Assembly (NCBI GenBank): GCA_017625405.1
Contig: JAGALB010000025.1
Location: forward strand, 1 to 57,652
DNA from: Ruminiclostridium sp.
GTDB taxonomy: Bacteria; Bacillota; Clostridia; Oscillospirales; Ruminococcaceae
Direction: 5' to 3'
DNA length: 57,652 nucleotides
Below the pieces are notes generated by a model, which did no database searches, was not told the DNA's origin, and saw nothing but the letters and a program-made list of their open reading frames with translations. Every line of letters begins with the position of its first letter. The stretch's first letter is position 1. This document shows, one piece after another, positions 47,477 to 57,652 of the stretch. Position numbers and translations under genes: made by a program.

Positions 47477-50400
47477 TTAAATTTCAGCAAGCTCGGAATA
47501 CTTATCCTTTACCTCTGCTGCAGGAGAAACAGGCATTTCTTCGCCGTTCTTTATCTTTCTCATAGCCTGTGTAAGCATGAGCTTGATACGATTCACCTGG
47601 TTTACTTCAGAGGCACCGGGGTCATAGTCAACGGCAATAATATTTGAATTGGGGTTTCTGCGGCGCAGCTCACCGATTACGCCCTTACCTGTTACATGGT
47701 TGGGCAGACACGCAAAGGGCTGCATACATATAATATTTGTAACACCGCTGTGGATAAGCTCAAGCATTTCAGCAGATAAGAACCAGCCTTCACCTGCGAT
47801 ATTACCTGTGGAAACAATGCCGTCAACAAGCTTACGCATATCGGAAATACGCATAACCTCGCCGAACTTTGTACCCTTGATAGCTTCCCAGTAAGGCTTT
47901 TCGATCCACTCGAAGAGCTGGATTGCCTTGTTGCTGAGGAAATGGCGCTTGCCGGAAACTGTAAGAAGCTCATGACGGGAGTTGGCATGGTCACAGAAGA
48001 AGTAGATGAAGCCCATTAAATCAGGAACTACCGCTTCAGCGCCTTCCGCTTCAACAAGACCTACTACGTCATTGTTTGCGATAGGATTGTACTTTACAAG
48101 GATTTCACCTACAATACCTACTCTGGGCTTTACAATATCAAGCACAGGAAGCTCGTCAAATTCCTTGATGATATTTGCAACATTCTTCTTATAACGTGAG
48201 AAGCTCAGGTGCTTGAGGTCTTCTCTGAGGTAAATATTCCACTTTTCCCAGAGCTTGTCCGCACTGCCCTTTTCTGCTTCATATGGTCTTACACGGTAAA
48301 GGCAGCGGCAAAGGATATCGCCGTAGATTACCGCCATGAACGCACGGATTGCAAGAGGAAGTGTAATCTTGAAGCCGGGCTGCTTTTCAAGGCCGTTGAA
48401 GTTGAGGGAAATAAGCGGAGTCTTCTCATAACCTGCATCAATGAGAGCCTTCTTTATCATACTGATATAGTTTGTGGCACGGCAGGCACCGCCTGTCTGG
48501 GTAATCATAAGGGCGGTATTGTCAAGATCGTATTTTCCGCTGTCAAGCGCAGCCATAAGCTGACCGATAACGAGAATGGAAGGATAGCAGGCATCATTGT
48601 TTACATACTTTAAGCCTGTATCCATGATTTTCTTGGAATAATCCTTTAAAATTACAAGGTTATAGCCTGAATAATTGAATGCGCTTTCGAGAAGCTCAAA
48701 ATGATAGGGTGCCATCTGAGGAGCAAGAATTGTATAACGCTTCTTCATCTGGGGAGTGAATGTAGGCTGACGCTTATAGCCTGTGTACTCAAGCTCGGAC
48801 TTATAGCCTGTGCGGTCACGTTCTTCCATTACGGAAATAAGTGAACGCAGACGGATTCTTGCAGCGCCGAGGTTGTTTACCTCGTCAATCTTGAGAACAG
48901 TATACATTCTGCCGCTTGCCTGCATGATTTCCTGAACCTCATCGGTTGTTACGGCGTCAAGACCGCAGCCGAAGCTGTTGAGCTGAACAAGCTCAAGGTT
49001 AGGATTCTTGCTTACATATCTTGCGGCACGGTAAAGTCTGTTGTGATACATCCACTGGTCAACAACACGGATGGGCTTCGGTAAATCGTTGCCTAAATCC
49101 GCTACGCAGTCCTCGGGAATTACCGCAAAGCCGTAGCCGTTTATCATTTCGGGAATACCGTGATTTATTTCGGGGTCAATGTGATAAGGACGGCCCGCAA
49201 GAACGATACCCTTCTTGTTTTCCTTTTCAAGAAGCTCTAAAACTTCCTTACCCTTTGCACGGATATCTTCCTTGAACTTCTTGTCCTCATCATAAGCCTT
49301 TGCCAGCGCTGTGCCGATTTCATCACCGCTGATGCCCAGTGGGAAGAATTCTTCCACAAGACGGCGTGCCATTGCAGCTTCGTCATAAATAGGCAGGAAG
49401 GGGTTCATAAAGCGTATCTTGCTGTCACGAAGCTCAGGAACTGAATTCTTGATAACCTCGCTGTATGTAGCAACTACGGGACAGTTATAGTGGTTGTCAC
49501 CGTGATCGCCGTTCTTCATTTCGTAAGGTAATGAAGGATAGAAGATAAATTCCACACCATCATTGATAAGAGCCATGATATGACCGTGCGAAAGCTTTGC
49601 GGGATAGCATACCGACTCAGAGGGCATTGTTTCAATACCCATATCGTAAATTTCACGTGAAGACTTGGGAGAAAGCTTTACACTGTAACCAAGCTCTGTG
49701 AAGAAAGTGAACCAGAAGGGATAGTTCTCATACATACCGAGAACACGGGGGATGCCGACAACGCCACGCTTTGCTTCTTCGGCGGGAATAGGTGTATAAT
49801 CAAATAATCTGTTGTACTTGTATTCGTAAAGGTTGGGAAGAGTCGCCTTTCCTGCGCCTGTTCCTGCACCTCGTTCACATCTGTTGTTTGTTATGAAACG
49901 TCTGCCGTCGCTGAACTTGCTGATAGTGAGGAGACAGTTGTTGGAGCATCTTCCGCAGCGTGCTGTGGACTTTTCAATTGTGAAGCTTTCGAGCTGTTCA
50001 AGCTTTGATACGCCTGAACCCTCGCCGTCATCTCTCTGCATAGCAATAAGCGCACTGCCGTAAGCACCCATAAGGCCCGCCTTGTCGGGACGTACAACCT
50101 CTCTGCCGCAGGTAAGTTCAAAGGCACGGAGAACAGAGTGGTTCATAAAAGTACCGCCCTGAACGATAATCTTTTCACCCATTGCCTTGGGGTCACGGAT
50201 TTTGATAACCTTGAAAAGGGCATTTTTTACTACGGAATAGCTTAAACCTGCAGAAATATCAGCAACGCTTGCGCCTTCCTTCTGAGCCTGTTTTACACGG
50301 CTGTTCATAAATACGGTGCAACGTGAACCGAGGTCAACAGGGTTCTCTGCAGTAAGACCGATTTCAGCAAATTCACGGCTTGTCATACCGAGGGCATTGG

Positions 50401-51757
50401 CAAAGTTTTCGATAAATGAGCCGCAGCCCGAAGAGCAGGCTTCATTAAGAAGAATACTCTCGATTTCGCCGTTCTTCACACGCATGCACTTCATATCCTG
50501 ACCGCCGATGTCGAGGATGAACTCAACGCCGGGGAGAATCTTTTCGGCAGCCTTATAATGCGCCATTGTTTCGATTTCACCGTAATCCACGCCGAGAGCA
50601 GCCTTGATAAGATGCTCGCCGTAGCCTGTTGCGGTGGATTTTGCAATGTATGCGCCTTCGGGAAGAAGTGAATAGATTTCCTTTAAAATGCCGATTACGG
50701 ACTTTAAAGGGTCGCCCATGTTGTTATTGTAGTATGAATAGAGAATTTCGGCGTTTTCGTTGATAAGGCACGCCTTTGTTGTGGTGGAGCCTGCGTCAAC
50801 GCCAAGATAGCACTTACCCTTGTGGGAAGCTAAATCTGCTGTGGGGATAATATTCTTCGCATGACGTTCGAGGAAAGCCTTTTTCTCCTCTTCATTCTTG
50901 AAAAGAGGGTCAAGACGTTCAACCTCGTGAACGGTAACCTTGCTCAGTTCAGAAATTCTCGCACGAAGGTCGGATACGCTGACTGTGCCTCTGTTATCTG
51001 CAAGAGATGCACCCGCTGCAACAAAAAGATTTGCGTCAGGCGGGAAAATAATGTCTTCATCCTTGAGCTGTAAGGTTTCGATAAAACGCTTACGCAGCTC
51101 GGAAAGATAATGGAGCGGACCGCCGAGGAAGGCAACCTTGCCACGGATAGGCTTACCGCATGCAAGTCCGCTGATTGTCTGATTTACAACAGACTGGAAA
51201 ATAGAAGCCGCAACGTCGGACTTCTTTGCGCCGTCGTTCATGAGAGGCTGGATATCACTCTTGGCAAAAACGCCGCAGCGTGAAGCGATGGGATAAATCG
51301 TTTCATATTCCTTTGCCATCTCGTTAAGACCTGTGATATCCGTATTGAGAAGAGCCGCCATCTGGTCGATGAATGCACCTGTACCACCTGCACAGGTACC
51401 GTTCATTCTCTGTTCGATACCGCCTCTGAGATATGTAATCTTTGCATCCTCGCCGCCAAGCTCAATAGCTACGTCAGTTTCGGGGATAAGCGTCTCAATT
51501 GCGGTTGTACCTGCCGAAACCTCCTGGATAAAAGGAATTTCCAGCCATTTAGCCGCAGAGATACCACCTGAACCTGTAACGGCAATTGTGATTTCGTCAG
51601 CCTTTATTTCGTCAAGTCCGCCCTCAAGAACCTCTGCAAGAGTTTTCTTGATATCGGAGTAATGTCTCTGATATTTCTTATAGATAAAGTTGTTTTCGTC
51701 GTCCAGAACTGCAATTTTTACAGTTGTTGAACCGACGTCAAGACCAATATGAAGCAT
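47477..51757 (-). CDS. Giant 2-hydroxyacyl-CoA dehydratase activase-like protein
   Basis: The product has 1426 residues from ATG 51757, with AAGGA 8 nt upstream. It has two BadF/BadG/BcrA/BcrD ATPase domains of the actin fold: about 1-255 ([30 protein letters not shown]) and about 320-570 ([46 protein letters not shown]). A Cys-containing segment ([12 protein letters not shown]) and DUF2229/HgdB-like regions fill the rest ([58 protein letters not shown]). Relatives use ATP and a [4Fe-4S] cluster to inject an electron into 2-hydroxyacyl-CoA dehydratases. In this long form the true substrate is unknown. It is divergent from the DUF1858 gene. Confidence 0.9.
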   Translation of the reverse strand: MLHIGLDVGSTTVKIAVLDDENNFIYKKYQRHYSDIKKTLAEVLEGGLDEIKADEITIAVTGSGGISAAKWLEIPFIQEVSAGTTAIETLIPETDVAIELGGEDAKITYLRGGIEQRMNGTCAGGTGAFIDQMAALLNTDITGLNEMAKEYETIYPIASRCGVFAKSDIQPLMNDGAKKSDVAASIFQSVVNQTISGLACGKPIRGKVAFLGGPLHYLSELRKRFIETLQLKDEDIIFPPDANLFVAAGASLADNRGTVSVSDLRARISELSKVTVHEVERLDPLFKNEEEKKAFLERHAKNIIPTADLASHKGKCYLGVDAGSTTTKACLINENAEILYSYYNNNMGDPLKSVIGILKEIYSLLPEGAYIAKSTATGYGEHLIKAALGVDYGEIETMAHYKAAEKILPGVEFILDIGGQDMKCMRVKNGEIESILLNEACSSGCGSFIENFANALGMTSREFAEIGLTAENPVDLGSRCTVFMNSRVKQAQKEGASVADISAGLSYSVVKNALFKVIKIRDPKAMGEKIIVQGGTFMNHSVLRAFELTCGREVVRPDKAGLMGAYGSALIAMQRDDGEGSGVSKLEQLESFTIEKSTARCGRCSNNCLLTISKFSDGRRFITNNRCERGAGTGAGKATLPNLYEYKYNRLFDYTPIPAEEAKRGVVGIPRVLGMYENYPFWFTFFTELGYSVKLSPKSSREIYDMGIETMPSESVCYPAKLSHGHIMALINDGVEFIFYPSLPYEMKNGDHGDNHYNCPVVATYSEVIKNSVPELRDSKIRFMNPFLPIYDEAAMARRLVEEFFPLGISGDEIGTALAKAYDEDKKFKEDIRAKGKEVLELLEKENKKGIVLAGRPYHIDPEINHGIPEMINGYGFAVIPEDCVADLGNDLPKPIRVVDQWMYHNRLYRAARYVSKNPNLELVQLNSFGCGLDAVTTDEVQEIMQASGRMYTVLKIDEVNNLGAARIRLRSLISVMEERDRTGYKSELEYTGYKRQPTFTPQMKKRYTILAPQMAPYHFELLESAFNYSGYNLVILKDYSKKIMDTGLKYVNNDACYPSILVIGQLMAALDSGKYDLDNTALMITQTGGACRATNYISMIKKALIDAGYEKTPLISLNFNGLEKQPGFKITLPLAIRAFMAVIYGDILCRCLYRVRPYEAEKGSADKLWEKWNIYLREDLKHLSFSRYKKNVANIIKEFDELPVLDIVKPRVGIVGEILVKYNPIANNDVVGLVEAEGAEAVVPDLMGFIYFFCDHANSRHELLTVSGKRHFLSNKAIQLFEWIEKPYWEAIKGTKFGEVMRISDMRKLVDGIVSTGNIAGEGWFLSAEMLELIHSGVTNIICMQPFACLPNHVTGKGVIGELRRRNPNSNIIAVDYDPGASEVNQVNRIKLMLTQAMRKIKNGEEMPVSPAAEVKDKYSELAEI

Positions 51758-51804
51758 AAACATAATCCTTTCTACCAAAAAACTGTATAAAAACAGATAT
51801 TAAC

Positions 51805-51833
51805 ATTATACTACAAACCGACTTTTTTTTCAA
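51805..51833 (-). promoter_or_regulatory. Promoter of the activase gene
   Basis: TTGAAA (51833-51828), 17 bp, TATAAT (51810-51805) on the minus strand. Confidence 0.75.
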
Positions 51834-51913
51834 TGGTTTTTACATATTTTTTTGTAAAACTTTCGGTTAAGATTCAAAAATACTGTTTTTTTGCTATAAT
51901 TATAATAAAACAC

Positions 51914-51942
51914 TTGTATTTTTTCAGAAAATGTTATATAAT
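51914..51942 (+). promoter_or_regulatory. Promoter of the DUF1858-trmK-nif3-rqcH-valS run
   Basis: TTGTAT (51914-51919), 17 bp, TATAAT (51937-51942), about 40 bp before the DUF1858 start. No further terminator or clear promoter was seen before valS. Confidence 0.7.
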
Positions 51943-51982
51943 AGATGTATTATTATTTTAAATAAGAAAGGATTTAAAAACA

Positions 51983-52183
51983 ATGGTTGTTACTAAGGAT
52001 ACTATTATCGGCGATATTCTCGATGAAAACGCAGAAGCTGCTGCTCCCTACTTCTTTGAAATGGGTATGCACTGCCTCGGCTGCCCTTCCGCAAGAGGCG
52101 AAACAATCGCTGAAGCCTGCGCTGTTCACGGTGCTGACGCTGATGCTCTTGTTGCAAACCTCAACAAGGCTCTCGGCAACTGA
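51983..52183 (+). CDS. DUF1858 protein
   Basis: The product has 66 residues with AAAGGA upstream. The DUF1858 pattern is clear: TKDTIIGDILDENAEAAAPYFFEMGMHCLGCPSARGETIAEACAVHGAD. The CLGC pair can form a disulfide or bind a metal or cluster. DUF1858 domains often accompany iron-sulfur redox proteins; here the gene is divergent from an iron-sulfur activase, which may be meaningful. It overlaps trmK by 1 bp (TGATG). Confidence 0.9.
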   Translation: MVVTKDTIIGDILDENAEAAAPYFFEMGMHCLGCPSARGETIAEACAVHGADADALVANLNKALGN

Positions 52184-52782
52184 TGGCTGTAAAGCTTGAC
52201 CCGAGACTTCTTACCATTGCTGAAATGGTAAGAAAAGACGGAAAAATCTGCGATGTAGGCACAGACCATGCTCTCCTGCCCTGCTATCTTTTTGAGCAGG
52301 GCGCAGGAGATGTTATCGCTTCCGATGTCAACGAAGGTCCGTTGAAGGCGGCAGAAGCAACCGTAAGACAATACGGTGCGGAAAACTGCGTAAGCGTCAT
52401 GAAATCCGACGGACTGCGGGATGTTCCGCCCTGCGATGATGTCATTGTTGCAGGAATGGGCGGTGAGCTTATCGCAAGAATCGTCACGGAATGTGCCTTT
52501 AAGAACGAAAACACGAATTTTATTCTCCAGCCTATGACAAAGGCTGAAATACTGCGTACAGAGCTTTATGCCAACGGATTTGAAATCACCGAAGAACGTA
52601 CTGCTCAGTCCGCAGGAAAAATATATACAGTAATGCTTGTGAAATTCACAGGCAATAAACAGGAAATAAGCGATAAATTCGCCTTTTTCGGTAAGAATTC
52701 CGATGCCGCTTACGTGGATCACATTAAGGAAAAGTTGCGTAAAATGGCAAAGGGAAATGAAAAATACAACGAATTATTGTAA
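52183..52782 (+). CDS. trmK: tRNA (adenine22-N1)-methyltransferase TrmK
   Basis: The product has 199 residues. Class I methyltransferase motifs are DVGTDHALLPCYL (motif I), ASDVNEGPLKAAEATV, SDGLRD and DDVIVAGMGGELIARI; the later FILQPMTKAEILRTELYANGF is typical of the COG2384/TrmK family. It methylates N1 of A22 in the D-arm of some tRNAs. The trmK-Nif3 order is conserved in Bacillota (yqfN-yqfO in B. subtilis). The C-terminal coiled part is slightly shorter than in B. subtilis. Confidence 0.93.
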   Translation: MAVKLDPRLLTIAEMVRKDGKICDVGTDHALLPCYLFEQGAGDVIASDVNEGPLKAAEATVRQYGAENCVSVMKSDGLRDVPPCDDVIVAGMGGELIARIVTECAFKNENTNFILQPMTKAEILRTELYANGFEITEERTAQSAGKIYTVMLVKFTGNKQEISDKFAFFGKNSDAAYVDHIKEKLRKMAKGNEKYNELL

Positions 52783-52794
52783 GGGGGAAATAAC

Positions 52795-53574
52795 ATGACA
52801 GTACGTGATATCTACAATTTTATCGACAGTATTGCACCTTTCGCAACTCAGGACAGATTTGACAACTCAGGACTTCTTGCAGGACGTATGGACAAGGAAG
52901 TCGGCAAAATCGCCGTCTGCCTTGATATCACAAACGAAATTGTTGACGAATGTGTAAAGCTGGGGACTGATCTGATTATTTCGCATCACCCCGTTATTTT
53001 TGAAAAACTCAGCTGTGTTACAGACGGTACACCCATATATGCGCTTGTCAAGAATGACATTGCCGCAATCTGTGTACATACCCCCATTGATATGGCAAAG
53101 GGCGGACTTTCCGATATTATGTATGAGCTTATGGGCTTTGGTTCACCCGCCGATGCAGAGGTTCTTCACGTTGTTGATGAAAAATCAGGCAGAGGCTACG
53201 GAAAGATTGCTCATCTCGAATTCGGAATCAGCGCACAGTACCTTGCAGAAACCGCAAAGGACGCCTTCAACTGCACAACTGTACGTTTTGTTGACGGCGG
53301 CAAGACCATAAACACTGTTGCTGTCTGCTCCGGCGGCGGAAGCGGCGAGGTTTATACAGCTCTTGACAAGGGAATTGACGCACTTATTACAGGCGATGTA
53401 AAGTGGTCTGCCTTTGTTGATGCAAAGAACGCAGGTCTTACAGTAGTTGACGCAGGTCACTACCACACCGAAACCATTATGTGCGGACATCTTTCCGACC
53501 TGCTTACCGAAAAATTCCCTGAGGCGGAAGTATTTATCCCCCTCAACAACGAAGATATCTGTCAGTACATCTGA
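52795..53574 (+). CDS. Nif3-like dinuclear metal-centre hydrolase family protein
   Basis: The product has 259 residues with AAGGGGG upstream. The metal-binding residues are in place: DLIISHHPVIF (His-His), CVHTPIDMAKGG (His, Asp; usually HTNLD, here HTPID) and a C-terminal DAGHYHTE with His and Glu. This is the short form without the PII-like insert seen in B. subtilis YqfO. Proposed activity is GTP cyclohydrolase I type 2-like, but the biological role is unsettled. It follows trmK by 12 bp. Confidence 0.92.
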   Translation: MTVRDIYNFIDSIAPFATQDRFDNSGLLAGRMDKEVGKIAVCLDITNEIVDECVKLGTDLIISHHPVIFEKLSCVTDGTPIYALVKNDIAAICVHTPIDMAKGGLSDIMYELMGFGSPADAEVLHVVDEKSGRGYGKIAHLEFGISAQYLAETAKDAFNCTTVRFVDGGKTINTVAVCSGGGSGEVYTALDKGIDALITGDVKWSAFVDAKNAGLTVVDAGHYHTETIMCGHLSDLLTEKFPEAEVFIPLNNEDICQYI

Positions 53575-53605
53575 TTACATTTTAACTTAGCAGAGGTAGT
53601 TTTTT

Positions 53606-55381
53606 ATGTCACTTGACGGTGCGTTTCTTCACGGTGCTATGACAGAAATGCTGGACAGAAAGCTTATCGGCGGACGGGTCGATAAAATTCACCAGCCTTC
53701 ACGTGAGGAAATCATTGTAACAATAAGAACTTTCGGCGGTGCTGAAAAAATTCTCTTTTCCGCAAATTCCGCCTGTGCACGTGTCAATCTGACCGATACA
53801 ACTCCCGAAAATCCCAAGCAGCCTCCCGTTTTATGTATGCTGTTCAGAAAGTTCCTTTCAGGAGGAAGACTTACAGCAATACACCAGGACGGACTTGAAC
53901 GTATCATAAACTTTGATTTTGAATGCACAAACGAAATCGGCGATACAGTTCACAACAGACTTGTGGCGGAAATAATGGGAAAGCACAGCAACATCATCCT
54001 CCTCACGGAGAAAAGTGACGGCTGGCGTGTGGTTGACAGCGTGAAGCGTATCACCGACGATATTTCATCGGTAAGACGCATTTTACCGAATATTCTTTAT
54101 GAATTACCTCCCAGAGAGGAAAAAATAAATTTTCTTGACTATGATTTCGGTGATTTCCGAGTCAGACTCTCGGAATATTCCGAGCAAAGAATTGCAAAGG
54201 CTCTCCCGATGATAATCGAGGGCATCTCCCCTATTTTCGCAAGAGAATGTGCTTACAGCTGTACCAAGAATGTTGATGCGGTTGTGAATACTCTCACGGA
54301 AGATCAGTGGGACAAGCTTGTGTTTTTTATCAAGAAAAGCCGTGATATCCTTAAGGAAAGAAGCGGCTGTACGGTTGTGACCGACAAATACGGAAAGCCT
54401 AAGGATTTCTGCTTTATTCCCGTGGCTCAGTATGGTGCGGAAATGACTGAAAGTCACTTTGACAGCCCCAACGCTCTGCTTGATAAATTCTACGGCAGCA
54501 GAGCCGATGCAGACAGAATCAAACAGCGTTCAGGCGACCTTATGAAGACAATCCTCAATATCTATGAACGTATTTCCCGTAAGCTTGAAGCACAAAAGCA
54601 GGAGCTTGCAGAATGTGCGGACAGAGAGGACTACCGTGTCTGCGGTGATCTTCTCAGCACTAACATCTACCGCATGGAAAGAGGCATGAACGAGATTGAG
54701 GTTGACGACTTTGTAAACGGCGGCAAACGGGTCATTAAGCTGGATATAAGGCTTACACCTTCCCAGAACGCACAGAAATACTATGCGGAATACAGAAAGC
54801 TGGATACCGCTGAAAAAATGCTTACCAAGCTTATTGAACAGGGCGAAAAGGAGCTTGTCTACATTGACAGTGTATTTGATGCCGCAAGTCGTATCGGAAG
54901 CGGCACAGGCAGTGATGCCGAGCTTTCCGAAATAAAGCGTGAGCTTCAGGAAACAGGCTATATGCGTCAGTCAAAGGACGATAAGCGCAAGAACGAAAAG
55001 CCCCTTCCTCCCCTTAAATTCCGTTCAACAGACGGATTCGATATTCTGGTGGGAAGAAACAACTACCAGAACGATAAGCTTACCTTAAAGACAGCAAACG
55101 GCAACGATATGTGGCTTCATACGCAGAATATCGCAGGCTCGCATACAATAATCGTGGCAGACGGTAAGGAAATACCCGATAACACGATAGTTGAAGCGGC
55201 CACCCTTGCAGCTTACTGCTCAAAAGCACGCAACGGCACAAAAATTCCTGTGGATTATACGAAGGTCCGCTTTGTAAAGAAGCCTAACGGTGCAAAACCC
55301 GGTATGGTTATATTTACGAATAATAAAACCATTCTTGTAAATCCCGACGAGGAGCTTTACGAAAGGCTGAAAGTAAAATGA
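53606..55381 (+). CDS. rqcH: RqcH (NFACT-family, ribosome quality control / Ala-tailing)
   Basis: The product has 591 residues with AGAGGTAG upstream. NFACT-N (about 1-180: MTEMLDRKLIGGRVDKIHQPSREEI, LCMLFRKFLSGGRL, HNRLVAEIMGKHSNIILL) is followed by HhH and coiled-coil regions (about 220-440) and NFACT-R (about 455-570: FRSTDGFDILVGRNNYQND, DMWLHTQNIAGSHTII). RqcH binds 50S subunits carrying stalled peptidyl-tRNA and adds C-terminal alanines. In the acid-Arg pair needed for tRNA binding in B. subtilis (Asp97-Arg98) this protein appears to have Glu-Arg (GLERII), a conservative change. The gene overlaps the zinc-ribbon gene (ATGA). Confidence 0.95.
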   Translation: MSLDGAFLHGAMTEMLDRKLIGGRVDKIHQPSREEIIVTIRTFGGAEKILFSANSACARVNLTDTTPENPKQPPVLCMLFRKFLSGGRLTAIHQDGLERIINFDFECTNEIGDTVHNRLVAEIMGKHSNIILLTEKSDGWRVVDSVKRITDDISSVRRILPNILYELPPREEKINFLDYDFGDFRVRLSEYSEQRIAKALPMIIEGISPIFARECAYSCTKNVDAVVNTLTEDQWDKLVFFIKKSRDILKERSGCTVVTDKYGKPKDFCFIPVAQYGAEMTESHFDSPNALLDKFYGSRADADRIKQRSGDLMKTILNIYERISRKLEAQKQELAECADREDYRVCGDLLSTNIYRMERGMNEIEVDDFVNGGKRVIKLDIRLTPSQNAQKYYAEYRKLDTAEKMLTKLIEQGEKELVYIDSVFDAASRIGSGTGSDAELSEIKRELQETGYMRQSKDDKRKNEKPLPPLKFRSTDGFDILVGRNNYQNDKLTLKTANGNDMWLHTQNIAGSHTIIVADGKEIPDNTIVEAATLAAYCSKARNGTKIPVDYTKVRFVKKPNGAKPGMVIFTNNKTILVNPDEELYERLKVK

Positions 55382-55896
55382 GTGAAAGATACTGTCCGAA
55401 ATGTGACACTGTCTTCTATAACGGACAGCGTTTATGTCCCGACTGCGGAACTCAGATGCAGGAACATAACTCAACGGAAATGTACTGCCCTGAATGCAAG
55501 AATATGTTTTATAACGGACAGAAGAACTGTCCCGACTGCGGTGCCGTGATGAACAAGCCTTCATCTGTTGAAAAAGCTGCTTTTGAAAAGAAAATGCAGG
55601 GCAGTATGGAAACCGAAACAGAATATGAGGAGAAAAACGGAAAAATCGAAGTGTGGCACATTATTGCTGCCATTGCAGTTGCTGTTATAGGTATTCTGAC
55701 AGCTGTTTCGGCAAAAAGTGCAGGCTTTATTCCGCTTATTATCAATTTGCTTTGTGCATTGCACGTACTTTTCCCCGCTATAATGATTAAACGGGCTTTA
55801 AAAGGTGCTGTGCGGTCAAATCCGACCGTTGCAAATGTTGTAAGAATCGGTGCTGTTTTAATTGCGGTATTTGTTGACGCAATCCATTTTATTTAA
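55378..55896 (+). CDS. Double zinc-ribbon membrane protein
   Basis: The product has 172 residues. Two tandem zinc ribbons (about 5-24 and 36-55), each CPxC...CPDCG, share the sequence FYNGQ between the Cys pairs, so they arose by duplication. A charged linker (Glu-rich, about 60-95) and two or three membrane helices (about 96-115, 119-140, 150-170) follow. No function is known; zinc ribbons plus membrane helices are common in small Clostridia proteins. Translation is coupled to rqcH, which is unusual company and might hint at a ribosome-related role. Confidence 0.82.
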   Translation: MSERYCPKCDTVFYNGQRLCPDCGTQMQEHNSTEMYCPECKNMFYNGQKNCPDCGAVMNKPSSVEKAAFEKKMQGSMETETEYEEKNGKIEVWHIIAAIAVAVIGILTAVSAKSAGFIPLIINLLCALHVLFPAIMIKRALKGAVRSNPTVANVVRIGAVLIAVFVDAIHFI

Positions 55897-55934
55897 TAAA
55901 TTATTTTCCAATAATAAAAGAAAGGATTTTCAAA

Positions 55935-57652
55935 ATGAAGAAAGAACTGGCAAAAACCTATGCGCCTAAAGAATTTGAAGAGCGCATATACAAGAACTGG
56001 GAGGAAAAGAAGTATTTCCACGCTGAGCGTGACCCCCAGAAGACTCCCTATACCATCGTAATCCCCCCGCCCAACATCACAGGTCAGCTCCACATGGGAC
56101 ATGCCCTCGACAACACCTTACAGGATATCATTATCCGTACAAAGCGTATGCAGGGCTATGCAGCATTATGGCTCCCCGGTACCGACCACGCTTCTATTGC
56201 AACAGAAGCAAAAATTGTTGCTGCTATGAAGGAAGACGGTGTAACAAAGGACGATATCGGCCGTGACGGCTTCCTGGAGCGAGCATGGGAATGGAAGAGA
56301 GTTTACGGCGGACGTATCGTTGAACAGCTCAAGAAGCTTGGTTCATCCTGCGACTGGGACAGAGAGAGATTTACACTTGACGACGGCTGCTCCAAGGCTG
56401 TTCAGAAGGTATTTATTGACCTTTACAAGAAGGGTCTTATCTACCACGGTGAAAGAATCATCAACTGGTGCCCCAACTGTAAGACATCTATTTCCGATAT
56501 TGAATGTGAATACGAAGAACAGGCAGGCTATTTCTGGCATATCAACTATCCTTTAGCTGACGGAAGCGGCTTTGTTCAGATTGCTACAACACGTCCCGAA
56601 ACTCTCCTCGGCGATACCGCTGTTGCTGTTCACCCCAAGGATGAACGCTACAAGAACATTGTCGGCAAGATGGTAAAGCTTCCTCTCACAGACAGAGAAA
56701 TTCCTGTTGTTGCTGACGAATATGTTGAAATGGACTTCGGCACAGGCGTAGTTAAAATTACTCCTGCACATGACCCTAACGACTACGAAGTAGGTCTTCG
56801 CCACAACTTACCCGTACTTAACGTAATGAACGACGACGCTACCATCAATAAGGAATACGGCGGAAAGTACGCAGGCATGGACAGATATGAAGCAAGAAAG
56901 GCTATGGTTGCTGACCTTGAAGAACTCGGTCTTCTTGTAAAGGTTGAAGAACACGTTCATAACGTAGGTACCTGCCAGCGCTGCCACACTGTTGTTGAAC
57001 CCAAGTGCTCAAAGCAGTGGTTCGTAAAGATGAAGGAGCTTGCCCAGCCTGCTATTGACATCGTAAAGAGCGGCGAACTCAAGTATGTTCCTCAGCGTTT
57101 TGAAAACGGCTATCTCCACTGGATGGAAAATATCCGTGACTGGTGTATCTCCCGTCAGTTATGGTGGGGTCACAGAATTCCCGCTTACTACTGCGAAAAC
57201 GAAGATTGCGGCTATGAGGAAATCAATGAAAACGGCATTTCCGTATGCCCCAAGTGCGGTGCAAAGATGAAGCAGGATGATGACACCCTCGATACATGGT
57301 TCAGCTCTGCTCTCTGGCCCTTCTCCACTCTCGGCTGGCCCGAAGATACAGAAGACTTAAAGTACTTCTACCCCACAAATACACTTGTAACAGGTTATGA
57401 CATCATTCCTTTCTGGGTTGCAAGAATGATTTTCTCAGGTCTTGAACATACAGGCGTAAAGCCCTTTGACCACGTTCTTATTCACGGTCTTGTACGTGAC
57501 GAGCTGGGTCGCAAGATGAGCAAGTCCCTCGGTAACGGTGTTGATCCTCTTGAGGTTATTGACCAGTACGGTGCTGACGCCCTCAGACTCACTCTTGTAA
57601 CAGGCAACAGCCCCGGAAACGATATGCGTTGGACAGATACAAAGGTAACTGC
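55935..57652 (+). CDS. valS: Valyl-tRNA synthetase (partial, C-terminus beyond the window)
   Basis: ATG at 55935 follows AAAGGA. About 572 of a usual roughly 880 codons are present. Class I motifs: [21 protein letters not shown] (HIGH) and [17 protein letters not shown] (KMSKS). The editing domain shows [17 protein letters not shown] and [12 protein letters not shown]. Zinc-binding Cys clusters [17 protein letters not shown] and [11 protein letters not shown] are visible, and [17 protein letters not shown] precedes the catalytic end. It charges tRNA-Val. Only 38 bp separate it from the previous gene, so there is no room for a T-box leader, which valS usually has in Bacillota. Confidence 0.97.
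   Translation, partial: MKKELAKTYAPKEFEERIYKNWEEKKYFHAERDPQKTPYTIVIPPPNITGQLHMGHALDNTLQDIIIRTKRMQGYAALWLPGTDHASIATEAKIVAAMKEDGVTKDDIGRDGFLERAWEWKRVYGGRIVEQLKKLGSSCDWDRERFTLDDGCSKAVQKVFIDLYKKGLIYHGERIINWCPNCKTSISDIECEYEEQAGYFWHINYPLADGSGFVQIATTRPETLLGDTAVAVHPKDERYKNIVGKMVKLPLTDREIPVVADEYVEMDFGTGVVKITPAHDPNDYEVGLRHNLPVLNVMNDDATINKEYGGKYAGMDRYEARKAMVADLEELGLLVKVEEHVHNVGTCQRCHTVVEPKCSKQWFVKMKELAQPAIDIVKSGELKYVPQRFENGYLHWMENIRDWCISRQLWWGHRIPAYYCENEDCGYEEINENGISVCPKCGAKMKQDDDTLDTWFSSALWPFSTLGWPEDTEDLKYFYPTNTLVTGYDIIPFWVARMIFSGLEHTGVKPFDHVLIHGLVRDELGRKMSKSLGNGVDPLEVIDQYGADALRLTLVTGNSPGNDMRWTDTKVT

Noticed and set aside
55897-55934. T-box leader before valS
   Set aside because: The gap is only 38 bp, too short for a T-box, and no specifier loop was recognised.

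Overview
The window looks like a chromosome segment from a spore-forming, fibre-degrading Clostridia, most probably a Ruminococcus-like member of the Oscillospiraceae. The clues are strong AAGGAGG-type ribosome sites, sigma-A promoters with 17-bp spacers, a cotJABC spore-coat operon, a GH5 cellulase and GH3 glucosidase, a GH130 phosphorylase of the type characterised in Ruminococcus albus, poly-threonine linkers on lipoproteins, and a CotH/VTC/DUF4956 operon. This assignment is inference; no 16S gene is present.

Layout. 1-421: start-proximal part of a secreted Lys-Asp-repeat and poly-Asp protein behind a perfect consensus promoter. 673-4404: a minus-strand operon of a lone receiver, a diacylglycerol-kinase-like protein and a hybrid histidine kinase broken by an in-frame amber codon. 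4562-7745: ECF sigma factor, membrane anti-sigma-like protein and VWA lipoprotein. 7982-9858: sugar transferase; then smpB with a small membrane-anchored protein. 10023-12911: MATE pump, cysteine synthase, flavodoxin-like reductase. 12944-15148: iron alcohol dehydrogenase and SDR. 15583-17388: GH130 phosphorylase and GNAT. 17448-19573: a second ECF sigma factor overlapping a membrane-anchored serpin. 19742-21676: EAL phosphodiesterase. 21796-28427: AraC regulator, GH5 lipoprotein, GH3 enzyme and an unknown poly-Thr lipoprotein. 28600-29599: cotJABC. 29633-34567: TspO, then the MocA-VTC-CotH-DUF4956 operon. 34756-39876: a two-permease ABC exporter divergent from a NarL-type two-component system. 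39892-43862: HD hydrolase; EAL/HDOD protein, orphan LolD-type ATPase and DUF342 protein. 43972-47334: PcrA helicase and an SPFH protein. 47477-51757: giant 2-hydroxyacyl-CoA dehydratase activase. 51983-57652: plus-strand run DUF1858, trmK, Nif3-like, rqcH, zinc-ribbon protein and valS (cut by the window end).

The best candidates for something new are: (1) the ECF sigma factor plus membrane-anchored serpin, where an extracytoplasmic protease trap may serve as the sensor of an anti-sigma factor; (2) the VTC polyphosphate polymerase, CotH surface kinase and DUF4956 membrane-protein operon; (3) a small regulon suggested by one dyad shared by the promoters of the AraC gene, the GH5 gene and the GH3 gene; and (4) the GH5 leader, where a Shine-Dalgarno-like sequence at the expected mRNA 5' end is separated from the start codon by a long hairpin. 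Several operator-like arrays (four helically phased TTACAA boxes, paired GTAAAT-N3-ATTTAC dyads, TGACA-N2-TGTCA dyads) are also described. No tRNA, rRNA, CRISPR array, insertion sequence or prophage was seen.
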